The notes below the pieces were generated by a model that searched no databases, was not told where the DNA came from, and was given only the letters and a program-made list of their open reading frames with translations. The position numbers and the translations under genes were made by a program. DNA of 64,000 nucleotides from Sarocladium kiliense (Eukaryota; Ascomycota; Sordariomycetes; Hypocreales; Sarocladiaceae): contig JAUZTG010000044.1 in assembly GCA_030734395.1 (NCBI GenBank), positions 806,001-870,000 on the forward strand, given 5' to 3'. Positions 53,415-64,000 of this stretch are shown piece by piece (position 1 is the stretch's first letter; each line of letters begins with the position of its first letter).

Positions 53415-56400
53415 AGACGCACAGGGCACCGGGCACCATTGTGGAATGGCCTGGCGTAGGGGATGCCTACGGACTCAGTGCGGGGAAGCAAGGCAACGGC
53501 AGCCGATCCGCAGGTGTGTGGCAGACCGCTTCCCTGGAACACCTCAGATGTTGAGAATGGATGGACGAAGTGGACGTGGTATTATGCCTGGCGCATTCAG
53601 AGACAGATGACGGCCACTAGGGCGGCGTGGGATGCGACCTGCTAAGACGGATGCACGTTGAGCAGAGATGGTGTCGGGGTGGCCCGTAGCGAGGAGCAGG
53701 ACGCAGGACAGAGACGGCGAGAACGGGAACTAGCAGCCCAGCAGATCTGGTCCCACGATGATGCGTGTTGTGTGCGTGCAGGTTGAGGTGGCAGCTGGTA
53801 CAGCGCGTTGCGGTTGCGTCTGCAGGTCGCTCCTTTGGGATACAGTTTCGATGTAGAGACGGGCGCCGTGCAAGGAGAGACAGCTCCCAAGGGGCGGGAA
53901 GCGAAGGGGGCACACAAGCAGCCGTAGAGGACCGAGGAAGCCGGCGCGATCTGGCGTTTTCTCTCAGAACTGTATGCCGGTGGGTAGAATGGTACCGGAT
54001 CTCAAAGATTGGACGCTTTTGTCGGGAATTTCTGCACGTAATGCGTGGTTGGTGGTGATCTGCTTGTTGCGCGCGCGCGGGTCGAGTCCACCAGCAGCAG
54101 TGTCGTCGACGAAAAAAAGCGGCAGCCCGGAACAGCGACGGAAGTTGGTGAGTCAGCCAGGGATGCGCCTATGACGACAGGCTCATCAACGAATGCGCAA
54201 GCAAGGGCCCGAGTATTTCTGACGGCTGCTGTCAGATCTGAGGAATCGAAGGTTTTGTACAAGGTGCTTGGAAAGGTGCTCGTATCGGGAGTTGTGTAAG
54301 AAGGAGACCTTGTGTCGCGAAATTATGGGAAAGGAAGGAAGGGAGAGAAAGACTGCGATGGTAATGGTGGTCTGGTATGGCCTGGGAGCTGGGAGGTGGT
54401 GTGTGGGATGGTGGTAGGCGGAGGTGGAGGAGGTGGTGGAGGGAGGTTTTTGATGGACGTACCTGGTGCTGGGCCTTGGGTCTGGCGCAATTGGGCGCAG
54501 AGCCAGGGGGGGGTGGCCGTCTGGAAGTTTAAACAAGGGAGAGCTACAGGAGGAAAAAATCGAAGCTCGCCCTAGGGGACCGAGCACGCCTTGTTTGGGT
54601 GGTGTGGGTGTTGATGATGCTGATGAGCAGGGCGAGGGCGTGGGCGTGAGGTTAGGTTTGGGCGGTGTGGAGGAAGCTCCTGCTGCCAGTTCCAGTGATG
54701 GTGACAGGCGACGCGGGGCTTGGGTGACGCCTGAGGTCGGATTGCCAATGGACGTGGCAGTAGTGCTGTCAGCGGTGGGTGCCAGGACTGGGGCGTCGGC
54801 CACTGGGCGCTACGTCGCGGTGGAATGGTGCCGTATGGGGCGTGTTTTAGGGGCTGCTGCGCTGTTGCTGTTACTGTGCTTTGTGCTAACAAGCGAGCTT
54901 GAAATCGTTACCGTGTTCTCGGCGAGGCCCAAGTGGTGTGAGGTGACCTTGGTGACGTGAACCTTATGCTGATGCCTTGTGGCAGCCTTCTTGTCTTTTC
55001 GAGGCGAGCCAAATGTTAGCTGGTGCGCCTCTCGAGTTGCCGCTTTCCGTTTGCCGCTGTCGGGGGACCTTAAGCTGTTGACTGAGAAGACAGGAGCCAC
55101 ACAGAGGGCTCTGACAGCCGTGGCGTTGAGGGATGGAGCCAAACTTGCCGGTCTCCGGATCGAGTCTGCTGACAGTGGAACAACAATTGCGCCAAGAAGG
55201 GGACAGCTTCAGCTGTGCAAGTTGCTTCTTGTGCTACCGGTACAGGAAGCTGTAGTTTGATATCCGGAAAGAATGTGCTGATGGGCTACAGACCTCACAC
55301 AAGATGTAACTCGAGAATGTGATGGAATCAGTGGGCAAGGGAAGGGTCATATGGACTGGCTTTATGTCTGCCCCATATGTGTCTGTGTCCCGACCAAGAC
55401 ACCGCCATTATGGCACAGCAGGTAGGGGATCGTCCAGGATGAGGAGGATGATCAAAGGGTCTCGCACGCTCAGTGGATGTTCCAAGTCCAGAGCAGTGAG
55501 TAGACAAACAAGATGAAGGGGTCAAAGGATTGGGTAGCTCGAGCCACACGCTCAGCCAGGAAAGGAGTGGCCCAGACCGGACACCAGCCAGTGCTCGGCG
55601 TACGGAACACCACACCTTGGCTGCTCCTATTCAACATGCCACGACGGATGCTCCGGGAGCAACAGACAACTGGCGCACGCTCAGCCATCATCTTGAAGCA
55701 CTAGGCCTCACAAATCGAAACATTTCGGGTGAACAAACAAGGACAGACCTTGGATCGTGTGCGGCCCAGAAACACCATGGTTGAGGCGATCATCCTGGTT
55801 TGGGCACAGTCAATGATTCGGGAAAAAGAGAATGCAAGTACATGCATGACCAGCGCTGGCACATAGTGCTATTCTTACACACTGTGGCTCTCAGAGAATT
55901 CGAAGAACAAATGGTGGAAGCATTATTATTGGGGACGCTCCAGCGAGCGAATAACGGAACCGACCAGGGGGGCGTGTAGTCAGCTCAGTGCAGCACGTTG
56001 GCTTTCGGCTGCAGCAAAAGGGCCATCGTAGAGGCACTCGGTCTCTGTCTTGCGGTCCTTCTCCCGCAGTCTGTAAACCCTGCCCTTGTCCAATTCCCAG
56101 CCACTCATCGTGGTGAAGAATAGAAAACGTCGCACTGGAAACCCCAACGCACAGGCGCTTCAGTTCCCTCGGCGGCTTCCATCGCCAATGACCAACAGCG
56201 GCACCACTGTCACAGGACAACATTGGGCACACCGCGGCGCCCGTCCCAACACTCCGGGGAGATCATGGCGTGACTAACCTACTGGCAACACTAAGGTATT
56301 GATTTGATGGTGAAGCTTAACTCAAAGGTTACCAAACCGGCAGGTCAGACCACAAAATTTATGCGGTGTGACCACGACACAAGGCCCATATAAGCAAGGC

Positions 56401-57882
56401 GTCCAAGGCTGCCTCGTCTCAGACGTAAACGAGGCTGCTGGACGGACGGCATTCGCAAAGACATCTGACTACCATCTACGAGCCGCTGCTTCTGCCTTTT
56501 GCCCATCGTGTGTGCTGACCTCCAAGAAACGCAAGCAAAAACCCCGTGTTGGTATGAGCAGTTTACCATTATCCGAGCCGCTAGTTCATCCCCTATTTTT
56601 ACTACTAACCCCGCAGGTAATGCTGCTTGCTCTGTTGCTGTTTGAATGTACTATTCTTTCCTGGTACGAGATTTTGCGTTCGTATTGGTATTGTTATTCT
56701 AGTAGCTTGCCTGCTATGCAAAAGCCCGCCAGCTCTCTCGTACCCCAGTTTAGCCTTGGACCGGACATCCGGCACAGGGCCAAGACCGAAAAGGGGGCTT
56801 TGACGGTGCCGAGCAGAGAAATGCTAAGGCAAAGAACAAACGGCCACAAGCGCCAACTAAGGGAGAATGGAAATGCCATTCCGCCCCTCCCTGCTTCGAA
56901 CCTCCGTTTGCATCGTGTCGCACAAACAAGCTCCGTGAACTTGGCGACTGTTTGAGTGTGCCATTGGCTTGTGGTATTCTAGGGAATGGCGTGATGACGA
57001 TCCTCCATTCAAGGACAGCTGGCTGAGGCGTGTTCATCAGAAAGGCGGAGAGTAGATCAGATAGATTCCGCACAATGACGAGACCTGACCCAAACCCACG
57101 GAGAACCACCCCAATTGTGCCCTTCCTTGATCATGCCCCTGAACAAATCCAGTCGCCATGTGCCCATCGGATGGACCCCACGCCAGGGATCAAATTGACG
57201 GGGAGGAGGGGGAGGGGTGTAGGTAGGTAATGCCTGAGCCGTTCGTCTTTTCACCGCATTTTCCCCCTTCGTCTCCGTTTCCTGGCACAACTCGTGAGCC
57301 GTCATAGGCCTCTTCGTATTTGTTAGACCTTCCTCCCTAGATGCATGACCGTTACAGACGGCTTCAGAACCTTGCTCGGATCGCTCGCATCTGATCAATC
57401 TGCCAGTGAGCGATCTTCAGTAAGACACAAACCAACAGGTGTTTCAGCGGACAGGGTTTGACTTCTTTGTTGTTCGTTTCCCGACCTGGTTCTCAGGTCT
57501 ACCCATAAAATGAAGGCAAGATACTCCGTAGAGAAATGACATTTGTTCCCCATGTCTTACCTCTCTCCCTTAGACCCTGGCGAGTCCCTGACCGCCGGAG
57601 AGACCCGCCACCAATGGCGGCAGGCAACGAAGCGCTTCAAGTCGTGGGCACCTTAGGGCGGTGGTCCAAGTGACGGCATCTGTCGAGGGTCCGGGTGACC
57701 ACTGACACGCTGCAAGTCGATCATCATCTTGAGATGGAGATCCTCGACGCGGGAGACATGTTGGCGCTTGCAACATGATTCGGCATGCAGCTGGCACAGG
57801 CTGTGTGGTGGTGCATAGAGCTAGCCAGCGCAACAAGAGGCACGAGGCTCCCGATCCCGGGTGCTTCGTGTCGTCAGTGTCG
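53415..57882. other. Gene-poor stretch upstream of phospholipase C
   Basis: I see no gene I can support in 4.5 kb. ORFs at 54186-54803 and 54810-55142 on the minus strand are Pro/Ser/Thr strings that begin with GTG or lack motifs; the area could be a long 5' leader of the phospholipase gene. A G-rich purine run near 54411-54450 might form a G-quadruplex. No tRNA, transposase or repeat was recognised. Confidence 0.4.
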
Positions 57883-58098
57883 TCACCCCGCTAAGGGAAT
57901 CATTGTTTGTGGTGTTGCGAGTGGTCCGGATTGCTCTCCGGGGTGTTGCCTCAGGTATCTCATCCTTATCCTGTATTCCTGCTCTGATAGACAACCTGTT
58001 GTTTGGAAGGCACGGCGGTAAGTGGCCTTGTAGTGGCGCCACTCCTCATCCGGCAACAGCCCCTCTCGCTGGTGCCTGAGCTTCTTCCAGGCCGCCAT
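57883..58098 (-). CDS. Possible short charged protein or exon, unrecognised
   Basis: An ATG-initiated minus-strand ORF of 71 codons, starting MAAWKKLRHQREGLLPDEEW. The first 30 codons are strongly biased to G or C at the third base (about 26 of 30) and rich in Trp, Arg, Lys and Glu, unlike the surrounding DNA. The bias fades after about codon 31, so the true exon may be shorter and spliced. No family was recognised. It is the only stretch with a coding look in the final 10 kb. Confidence 0.3.
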   Translation of the reverse strand: MAAWKKLRHQREGLLPDEEWRHYKATYRRAFQTTGCLSEQEYRIRMRYLRQHPGEQSGPLATPQTMIPLAG

Positions 58099-58207
58099 TG
58101 TACCTCGACTGGGGCTCAGCTGTTGGCGTCACCTTAGCAAAGACGATCAAACATGAAACAGGATTGTGACCGTCAATTCCGCCCTTGACACGATCTTCAC
58201 CATGATT

Positions 58208-58228
58208 ATCTCAATCTGGTATTGAGAT
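58208..58228. repeat. 8+5+8 inverted repeat (hairpin)
   Basis: ATCTCAAT at 58208-58215 and ATTGAGAT at 58221-58228 are perfect complements around a five-base loop CTGGT. There is no adjacent gene to which a function can be tied. Confidence 0.4.
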
Positions 58229-61200
58229 TCCAGTCCTCACCGCCGAGGTGGGGATGAACAACAAACCACTGACATACGCTCACAATCTGAGGTTAGCTCT
58301 TCCTAGTAATGCGGCCTTCGCTGAGCTCGGCCCTGGCGAGGTCGCATCGTACTGTGCTGTGCGCGAAAGGTGAATGATGACCTCAGTCTGACACCGTGTT
58401 CCAGTGGCCGGGTGCGATTCGGCACCTCGGAACAAAGGGACTCACTCTTAGATCACCCTAACGAATCCCGTTCAACACCAGCCTCGGAAAGGCCATCGTG
58501 GTCAGCCATCCAACTAGGTCCGCCTGGTAGGCCACCCTGAGGCACATATGCTTCGTATGTACTCCCTCCCGCCGTGTCGCCGAGCCCCGCGTATCATTTT
58601 CAAAGCTAATAACATTGTGGCTTCATATTTTAAGTTCAGAGGCACAGGAAGGCCCTGGAGTTCCATTCAAATGATCACCCGTGGACGTCACTCATAACCA
58701 TGAAGATGCGCCAACTGTTGGACGGCTGTTGTTGGCAATGATCTGTCTCCCCCTGGTTGTGCCTGGCTCACTGTCGCCAGGGTTGGAAGTTGGCAAGCGT
58801 CCAACCACCCAATGACCTTGTGCACGAGAACCTCGGAGCATAACATCACGATTTTGAGATGCATTCGGTGCCGCATTCTTGGCAACCAGGGGATGTTCGA
58901 GTCACCGCCAGCGCCAGCGCCTCATCAGATCAAAACTCCATATAAAGTCATAAGGCTTTCTCGCGCAAGCTATTTCACTGACGGCTGCTGACTCAGTTTA
59001 GAGGGACGTTCCTGGGGATTGAGCCAACAGGGGGAGGCAAATCAACAGCCCTGTGTGCGACATGAACGTCATGCCCTCGCTCCCCCTGCCAGACGCGATG
59101 GAATGTCTCTTCTAGGGCCCTGAGACTTTATAGCGTAGCTTCGGCGCGCGTTCGCTGAGTCCCACCATTGCACCGTCCCATCAGCCGGCAGCTCGTAAGG
59201 GGGGAGTTGACCCTGACTATCTGTCGATCGGCCCCCACTACCTCTCCCACTGCGACCTTTTTCAGCAGACTCAGCGCCATGACTTCGACGGGCTCATTTT
59301 CCCCGTCGATGCCTGCCCTCCATTTGCCAATACGGCGCAATGGCGCTCATGGGTTTCCAGGATTGTACGAGTGCGCCACAGGTAACCGTGAGTGTACAGA
59401 AAGTGTGGCACGTGGGGGACCTACCTTGGATGGTATCTGTTAAGACACAAGGCGCACGGCATACTTGCATGTATGCATGGAGCAATCAAGTCGAGATCCA
59501 GCATAATAGTTACTGTGTGAATTGGTGTGCGCTCGTCTTCAACGCGTTGAGAGCACTCGACCAGTGCCAAACTGGACCAACATCACTAATAGTACCCCTG
59601 CTCGCAACGTCTGGATCTCCCGCGTCAAGTTCCAAAGGGCTGGCTCAAGGGGTGTGATTATCAAGATCTGGCCTGCAGCATGCCCCACCACGAAATATGC
59701 TGGTTCCTTGTCACGGCGAAACGAAGGTTCCCTCCCTTCCATTCGAGGTAGGCTCCCCGCGCCTGCTACTGCAGCCTTGCGGTAGCTTGCAGCGTCTAAT
59801 AATCGCCTTGCAGTGGTTTGCAGTCGCCCGGCGTTCGCGTGTCAGGGTCTAGCAGTTGGTGGTGGAAGGGCAGTCGCCAATCCAGGTCACAAGATGGCGC
59901 TTTGCTCGTTATAACTGGCTCTCGCAATATCTGGATAGTCCTCGAGGCCAGCTTTGCTGGGTGTCCTGATTTCGCGACAATAATCACCGATACTTCCGGC
60001 CAAAGGCACCACAGAGTAAGTGAGGGGCTGATGCCATAACGTGGCGGCCAGATTCCCAAGATAGTTGGCTGTCCAACCGTGCCTCCTCAGGCCCTGAGAG
60101 CGCAGATGATGTGCCTTTTGATACACATTCGCAGCTGGGGTTGAAAAAAGGCATGCACCCAGGTCATCGAGTCGACAAGATGCACTCATGATCAATACCG
60201 CTGGCTAGCGAAGCCAAGCCCCAATCGTTTCCGGCCTCTCGGATCCATTTCACCTGGCACCGAATTTTGTCACACCGTGGGCTCAGATCGGTACCTGAAA
60301 TGGAGTCTGTGATGAGCAATTCCATACCTCATGAGCACGACCTCATGCCTGGTTTATAACAATTCAACTCTGGAATGACTGCTAGGCAAGAGGGGCGTGT
60401 GCGACATGCTTCGGCTGCTGAGGGAGGGGTAGCCTGTCCCGAAGCTACGTCACCGAATTTGGATGGCCCAGGGGCTTCTCAAAGGGGCCAGAAGTCATGT
60501 CACGCGGGCCACTGCGGGGATGGCAGGAATTATCTGGCCATGTCCGTTCAGGGGCCCAGAGTACCTATCAGATTGTGTGGAGAGAACGCGTCGCCGTGCA
60601 TTGTTTCAAGCGTCTTGAATCCCATCGATGTGCCGTCCATAGAGAGCTGCCGAATGGCAGTACTGCTGACGAACATGACGGGCTCTCCGGCTGATTACTT
60701 GCTGACCGTGGCTGGGTACAGTGTCTACCTGCTATTCCGTATGTGCGTCGGGGTTTTCCTTTCCACAATTCGACGAAGGCGGACTGGAACCCTGCTGTTA
60801 TGCGGCGTGACGCTGGACAAGCGGATGGATGATCAGGAGAATCCGTGGATCATTCTGGGGGGTTTCGCTTCGCTGCATGCTTTCCTCATTGACTTCTGCA
60901 CTCGAGTCTAGGCACAGCCATGGACAATCTTCACAACATTTTTAAGGGCAATGCATTATTAGCCTGGCTGGCAGGGACAGCTCTGGAGTAAGACAGCGCT
61001 GCCGATTGAGCCGTACCAAGACCGTACTGCTCTCATCTCGTTTTCGGTCCATTTGTTCTCGCAATTTGTCCAGAAGTGTGCGATCCTTCCGTGGACCATC
61101 ATGTTGGAATCTGAACGCGAAATTGCGAACTTGATCGACACTACCTTTCATCACAGTCAAAACCAAGCTGCTGAGTCAAAGTGTAGTACCTGCTCCATCT

Positions 61201-62604
61201 GCGGATCCTCTGAATCGTTCTCCGAGTTGGGACTTTGTCGTGCTCTTGCTACTGCCGTGGATGAACCATCGCGAGGCAATTGCATGCGGCCTTGCCAGCT
61301 CAGAGACCCCATGACCATCCATACTCTGGTGCCGTGCGTTGTACTGCATACACACTGGCGCCGCATCCCCCAGGCCCCACGATCTCTTGTCATATCCAGT
61401 ATGGGATGGGAAGAGGGGAAGAGGGTCCATGTATCACTTTGTCACATTGGAGATGCTGGGTATTAGCACATCATCACCATTCTGGTACAACCCATCCGTC
61501 AATTATCTCCAATAATTGGCGCCTATGTAGTTCGGTATCCATATCACGGAGGAAACGTCAGCCTGCACCGCCCCGGGAGGGATGAGGCGGGCGGGAGGGC
61601 CCGTTCCTTTTGGAATTTCCCTCGTCCCCGCCGCGTCTGCCGCTGCTGCGACCGCAACTTTGAGATGGGGCGGTGATCTTTGCATGGGGCCCGTGTGTTG
61701 TTCTTCTACTGAGGGAGGAAGGTCATGATGCCGCCGGCCAAGAGTGACCAGATGCACCACGCGAGGATCAATCCATGACAACAGTAGGTCCCGGGTACCC
61801 CCTCAATATCATTCATTGGGCCACACGAGGTACTTCTCGTGCGATGATTCTCTGAAGAGAGTGTGGACTAAAAGCCTGATCGAACGCTGCGCATGGAAGT
61901 TGCACTACTCATGCTTCATCGAGATCTTCATGTTCATGTATGCGTTATTTCGCCAATAGCACCACCTCTGTGGTGCGCCTCTGGACATGTCAGTCAAATT
62001 ATGTCAGTCAGATTGTGCAACAGCCAGGCACAGAAAGTCGGCCTCAGCAGTGGCAATGCCCTTTTGCGCTTTGTGTTCCCGACTTTCATGGCTCGTCTCA
62101 GTTCTCAAGAGTGCATAGTTGTTGGCTCGTGAGGCCGGTTCGTTATCTGCGCAGGTGCAGTCCTGAGGGCAGCATGCCGCCCCTCGCTCGGAATACGACA
62201 AATCAGTTTTCAAGGGCAATGACAACTGGCAGGTAGCTCAACATATAGTTTGGCCTCTGCGTCCGGCTTTCCATGTTCCCCTTCCCTCACCGACTTCAAC
62301 TACACCGGGCAGACTGCTCCCCTCCTTCATCGGTGTGAGGTGGTAGAGCACGAGGTGTGTCATGCACTTTCCAACGCATCATGGTAAAGGGTTGCGACTT
62401 CGACTAGGGCGCACGCTCAGCTTCCATTCTGAGAATATCGCGCAGCGTGTCATACATCAGCTGCAAATGCACACGCCAGTGCGTGGGTTGGGGTCTCGCT
62501 GGCAAGCAGGACCACATGTACAAGGGTCTTCACGCCGTATCTCATCAGCCACCACAACACTCTCACCCCGTTGAGCAACCTACTATCACACAGCCTCGTC
62601 GCTA
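58229..62604. other. Gene-poor stretch, 4.4 kb
   Basis: No gene, RNA gene or mobile element recognised. ORFs of up to 178 codons (60375-60911) lack motifs and consistent codon bias. Base composition is not strikingly AT-rich, so there is no obvious sign of a repeat-induced-mutation relic. Confidence 0.45.
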
Positions 62605-63075
62605 TTAAAAACCAGGTCGAGCGGCCCGTTCCATGTCCGCTGAAATCTGTTGGATGTGCCTGTACTTGCGTCGGTCGCTTTGCAGATGACCTGTCAGCTT
62701 GCCCTTTTGACGGATTCTGTGGTGCACCCAAGCTCCCTGGGTCTTGTTGATCCATCTCGGAGGCAGACTTTCACACGCGTATATGGGCAGTTGTATCATG
62801 TGGTTCAAGAAGCATGATGGCAAGTTATTATGTCCTGGATCAGTGTTTGCGTCTACGCAGCTGAAACAGCATTGTCTGTGATAGCAAACAGGATACAATG
62901 GTCCACCGCAAAAGTCGCAGTTGTGTAGCTTTGCACCTTCAGCGCACAACATGCTACCAACACCTTGTACAGCGTACGGAAGTATTGGTGATGCTACATA
63001 TTCACCTGGCACCGCCTTGGGATTGTCAACCAGGGGCGGGCATTCTGTGCTAAACGCTGCGTTGGACCTTTGCAT
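62605..63075 (-). CDS. Doubtful Cys-rich ORF
   Basis: ATG-initiated minus-strand ORF of 156 codons. It contains CDFCGGPLYPVCYHRQCC and FSC, which resembles a zinc-binding knuckle (Cx2C ... Cx2C), but no family was recognised. The rest is unremarkable. It may be a gene remnant, an exon of a larger unseen gene, or chance. Confidence 0.22.
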   Translation of the reverse strand: MQRSNAAFSTECPPLVDNPKAVPGEYVASPILPYAVQGVGSMLCAEGAKLHNCDFCGGPLYPVCYHRQCCFSCVDANTDPGHNNLPSCFLNHMIQLPIYACESLPPRWINKTQGAWVHHRIRQKGKLTGHLQSDRRKYRHIQQISADMERAARPGF

Positions 63076-64000
63076 GTCAGGTGTTATGCACCTGGTCCCG
63101 AGGTTCAGGCAACCTGTGGGTGAGCCATCGCTCGCATCAACACCCCCCCCTGACCAACAACACGCTGTCTAGCTTGACTCTTCAATCATTCTGAGGGCGT
63201 GGAAGCGTGCTAGGAAGTCGCAGCCCTTGTCTGAAGCCTATAGCTTCCTGTCGTGCAGATGCGACTCGTTTTCTGCTGGTCCTGTGGATTGTTTGTTGAA
63301 GGCAATGGGGGAAGCCACGTACAGCCGAGGACTTCTGGAGCGCTCTGGACGGCACTAGGCCACTGTGCTGGGGCGGAAGAGATGCCAATTCACTGGAAAG
63401 ACCAGGGAGGGGGGTACGATTGATACCACGCTCGCTGCATTTGCGACAAACTGACATGAGCAGCCAACGGCCCTTCAGGTGTGCCACGTCAATTCGCATC
63501 ATGCCGGAACTGGGCAGTAGCTGACAGGCTGATGGAAGATTATCCCTGCGACAGATCATCTGCCTGGCGGCTTGCGTGTGTCCGCTCTTTCCTGCTGTCC
63601 TGCCGGAGGGAGAGTAGCAGAATGAGGCGGCGACGGCGCATTGTCGCCCCTATGCGGCTCACAACAGCTGCACCCGCGTCAGATTGAGTAGCAAGATGGG
63701 CCGAGCGGCCTGCAACAAACTACACGGGAGGAGCAAGTGGTCACGAGCTTGTACATTGGATAAGCCGTCAGACAACGCGAACACGCCTCTACACTTCCTC
63801 ACCAGAACTCAAAATTGTTCCCGTCCTCAAATGCATGTAGATGTGGTAGGTCTTCCCACTGAGAACGACCTCAGCAGCGCATTGCATGAGTCACAAAGCG
63901 GTGGCTGAACCCGTTATACCCCTGAGCCCAGTTGCAGGTTAGTTCTCGTGCGAGCTGGCGAGTTGCCTCACGCACTGGCCGAATATCCGGCTGTCCGCCC
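63076..64000. other. Unassigned right end of the window
   Basis: No gene supported. A minus-strand ORF at 63182-63559 holds another Cx2C pair (VCRKCSERG) upstream of the Cys-rich ORF, but no convincing splice chain joins them. Confidence 0.4.

Noticed and set aside
54186..55142. Two Pro/Ser-rich minus-strand ORFs upstream of phospholipase C
   Set aside because: The 205-codon one begins with GTG, neither has motifs, and splice sites to the phospholipase gene are not evident.
56880..56910. Possible tRNA B box (GAGGTTCGAAGC on the minus strand)
   Set aside because: No matching A box, acceptor stem or anticodon arm at tRNA spacing.
60375..60911. 178-codon ORF with one hydrophobic stretch
   Set aside because: No domain, no consistent codon bias, no neighbours; probably chance.
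1..64000. CRISPR arrays, phage or insertion sequences, fungal transposon ORFs
   Set aside because: No spaced direct repeats, no transposase, integrase or reverse transcriptase motifs seen on either strand.

Overview
The window looks like nuclear DNA of a filamentous ascomycete (Pezizomycotina). Genes are compact. Most introns are 50-90 nt, with GTRNGT-type donors and CTRAY-like branch points just before a YAG acceptor. The gene set is typical of these fungi: LAMMER kinase, TRAPP Trs31, PP2A B56, TFIIIC tau95, DHHC acyltransferase, PI-PLC and Zn2Cys6 regulators. The species cannot be named from sequence alone. All exon models were built by hand from splice signals, frame continuity and family motifs.

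Layout. 0.5-10.8 kb holds a LAMMER kinase (+), an FAD monooxygenase (+), a small secreted Cys protein (+), a small acidic protein whose start codon stands alone in its first exon (+), Trs31 (-) and a BCS1-like AAA ATPase (-). 12.0-21.9 kb holds an accessory block that looks like a carbon-catabolic cluster: HpcH/HpaI aldolase (-), Dabb-domain protein (-), Zn2Cys6 regulator (+), D-2-hydroxyacid dehydrogenase (-), SMP-30 lactonase (+) and MFS sugar transporter (+). Its promoters carry CGG-Nx-CCG inverted repeats of the kind Zn2Cys6 proteins bind. 22.9-28.3 kb holds a second Zn2Cys6 regulator (-) divergent from an anion:cation-symporter-type MFS permease (+).

28.7-53.3 kb is a housekeeping and signalling block: PDR16-like Sec14 protein (-), WD40/inositol-polyphosphate 5-phosphatase (-), a tiny one-pass membrane protein with three micro-exons (+), a CID/RS-domain RNA-processing protein (+), B56 subunit (-), TFIIIC tau95 (+), C2H2 zinc-finger protein (+), Pfa3-type palmitoyltransferase (+) and PI-PLC (-). 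Several of these touch phosphoinositide or membrane signalling, but they are not obviously co-regulated.

53.3-64.0 kb is about 10.7 kb with no gene I can support well. Only two weak short ORFs and one hairpin are noted there.

The best candidates for something undescribed are the 12.0-21.9 kb cluster with its palindromic operator candidates, a 23-bp near-perfect palindrome in front of the C2H2 gene, and a 14-copy 12-bp tandem repeat at 46.2-46.4 kb.
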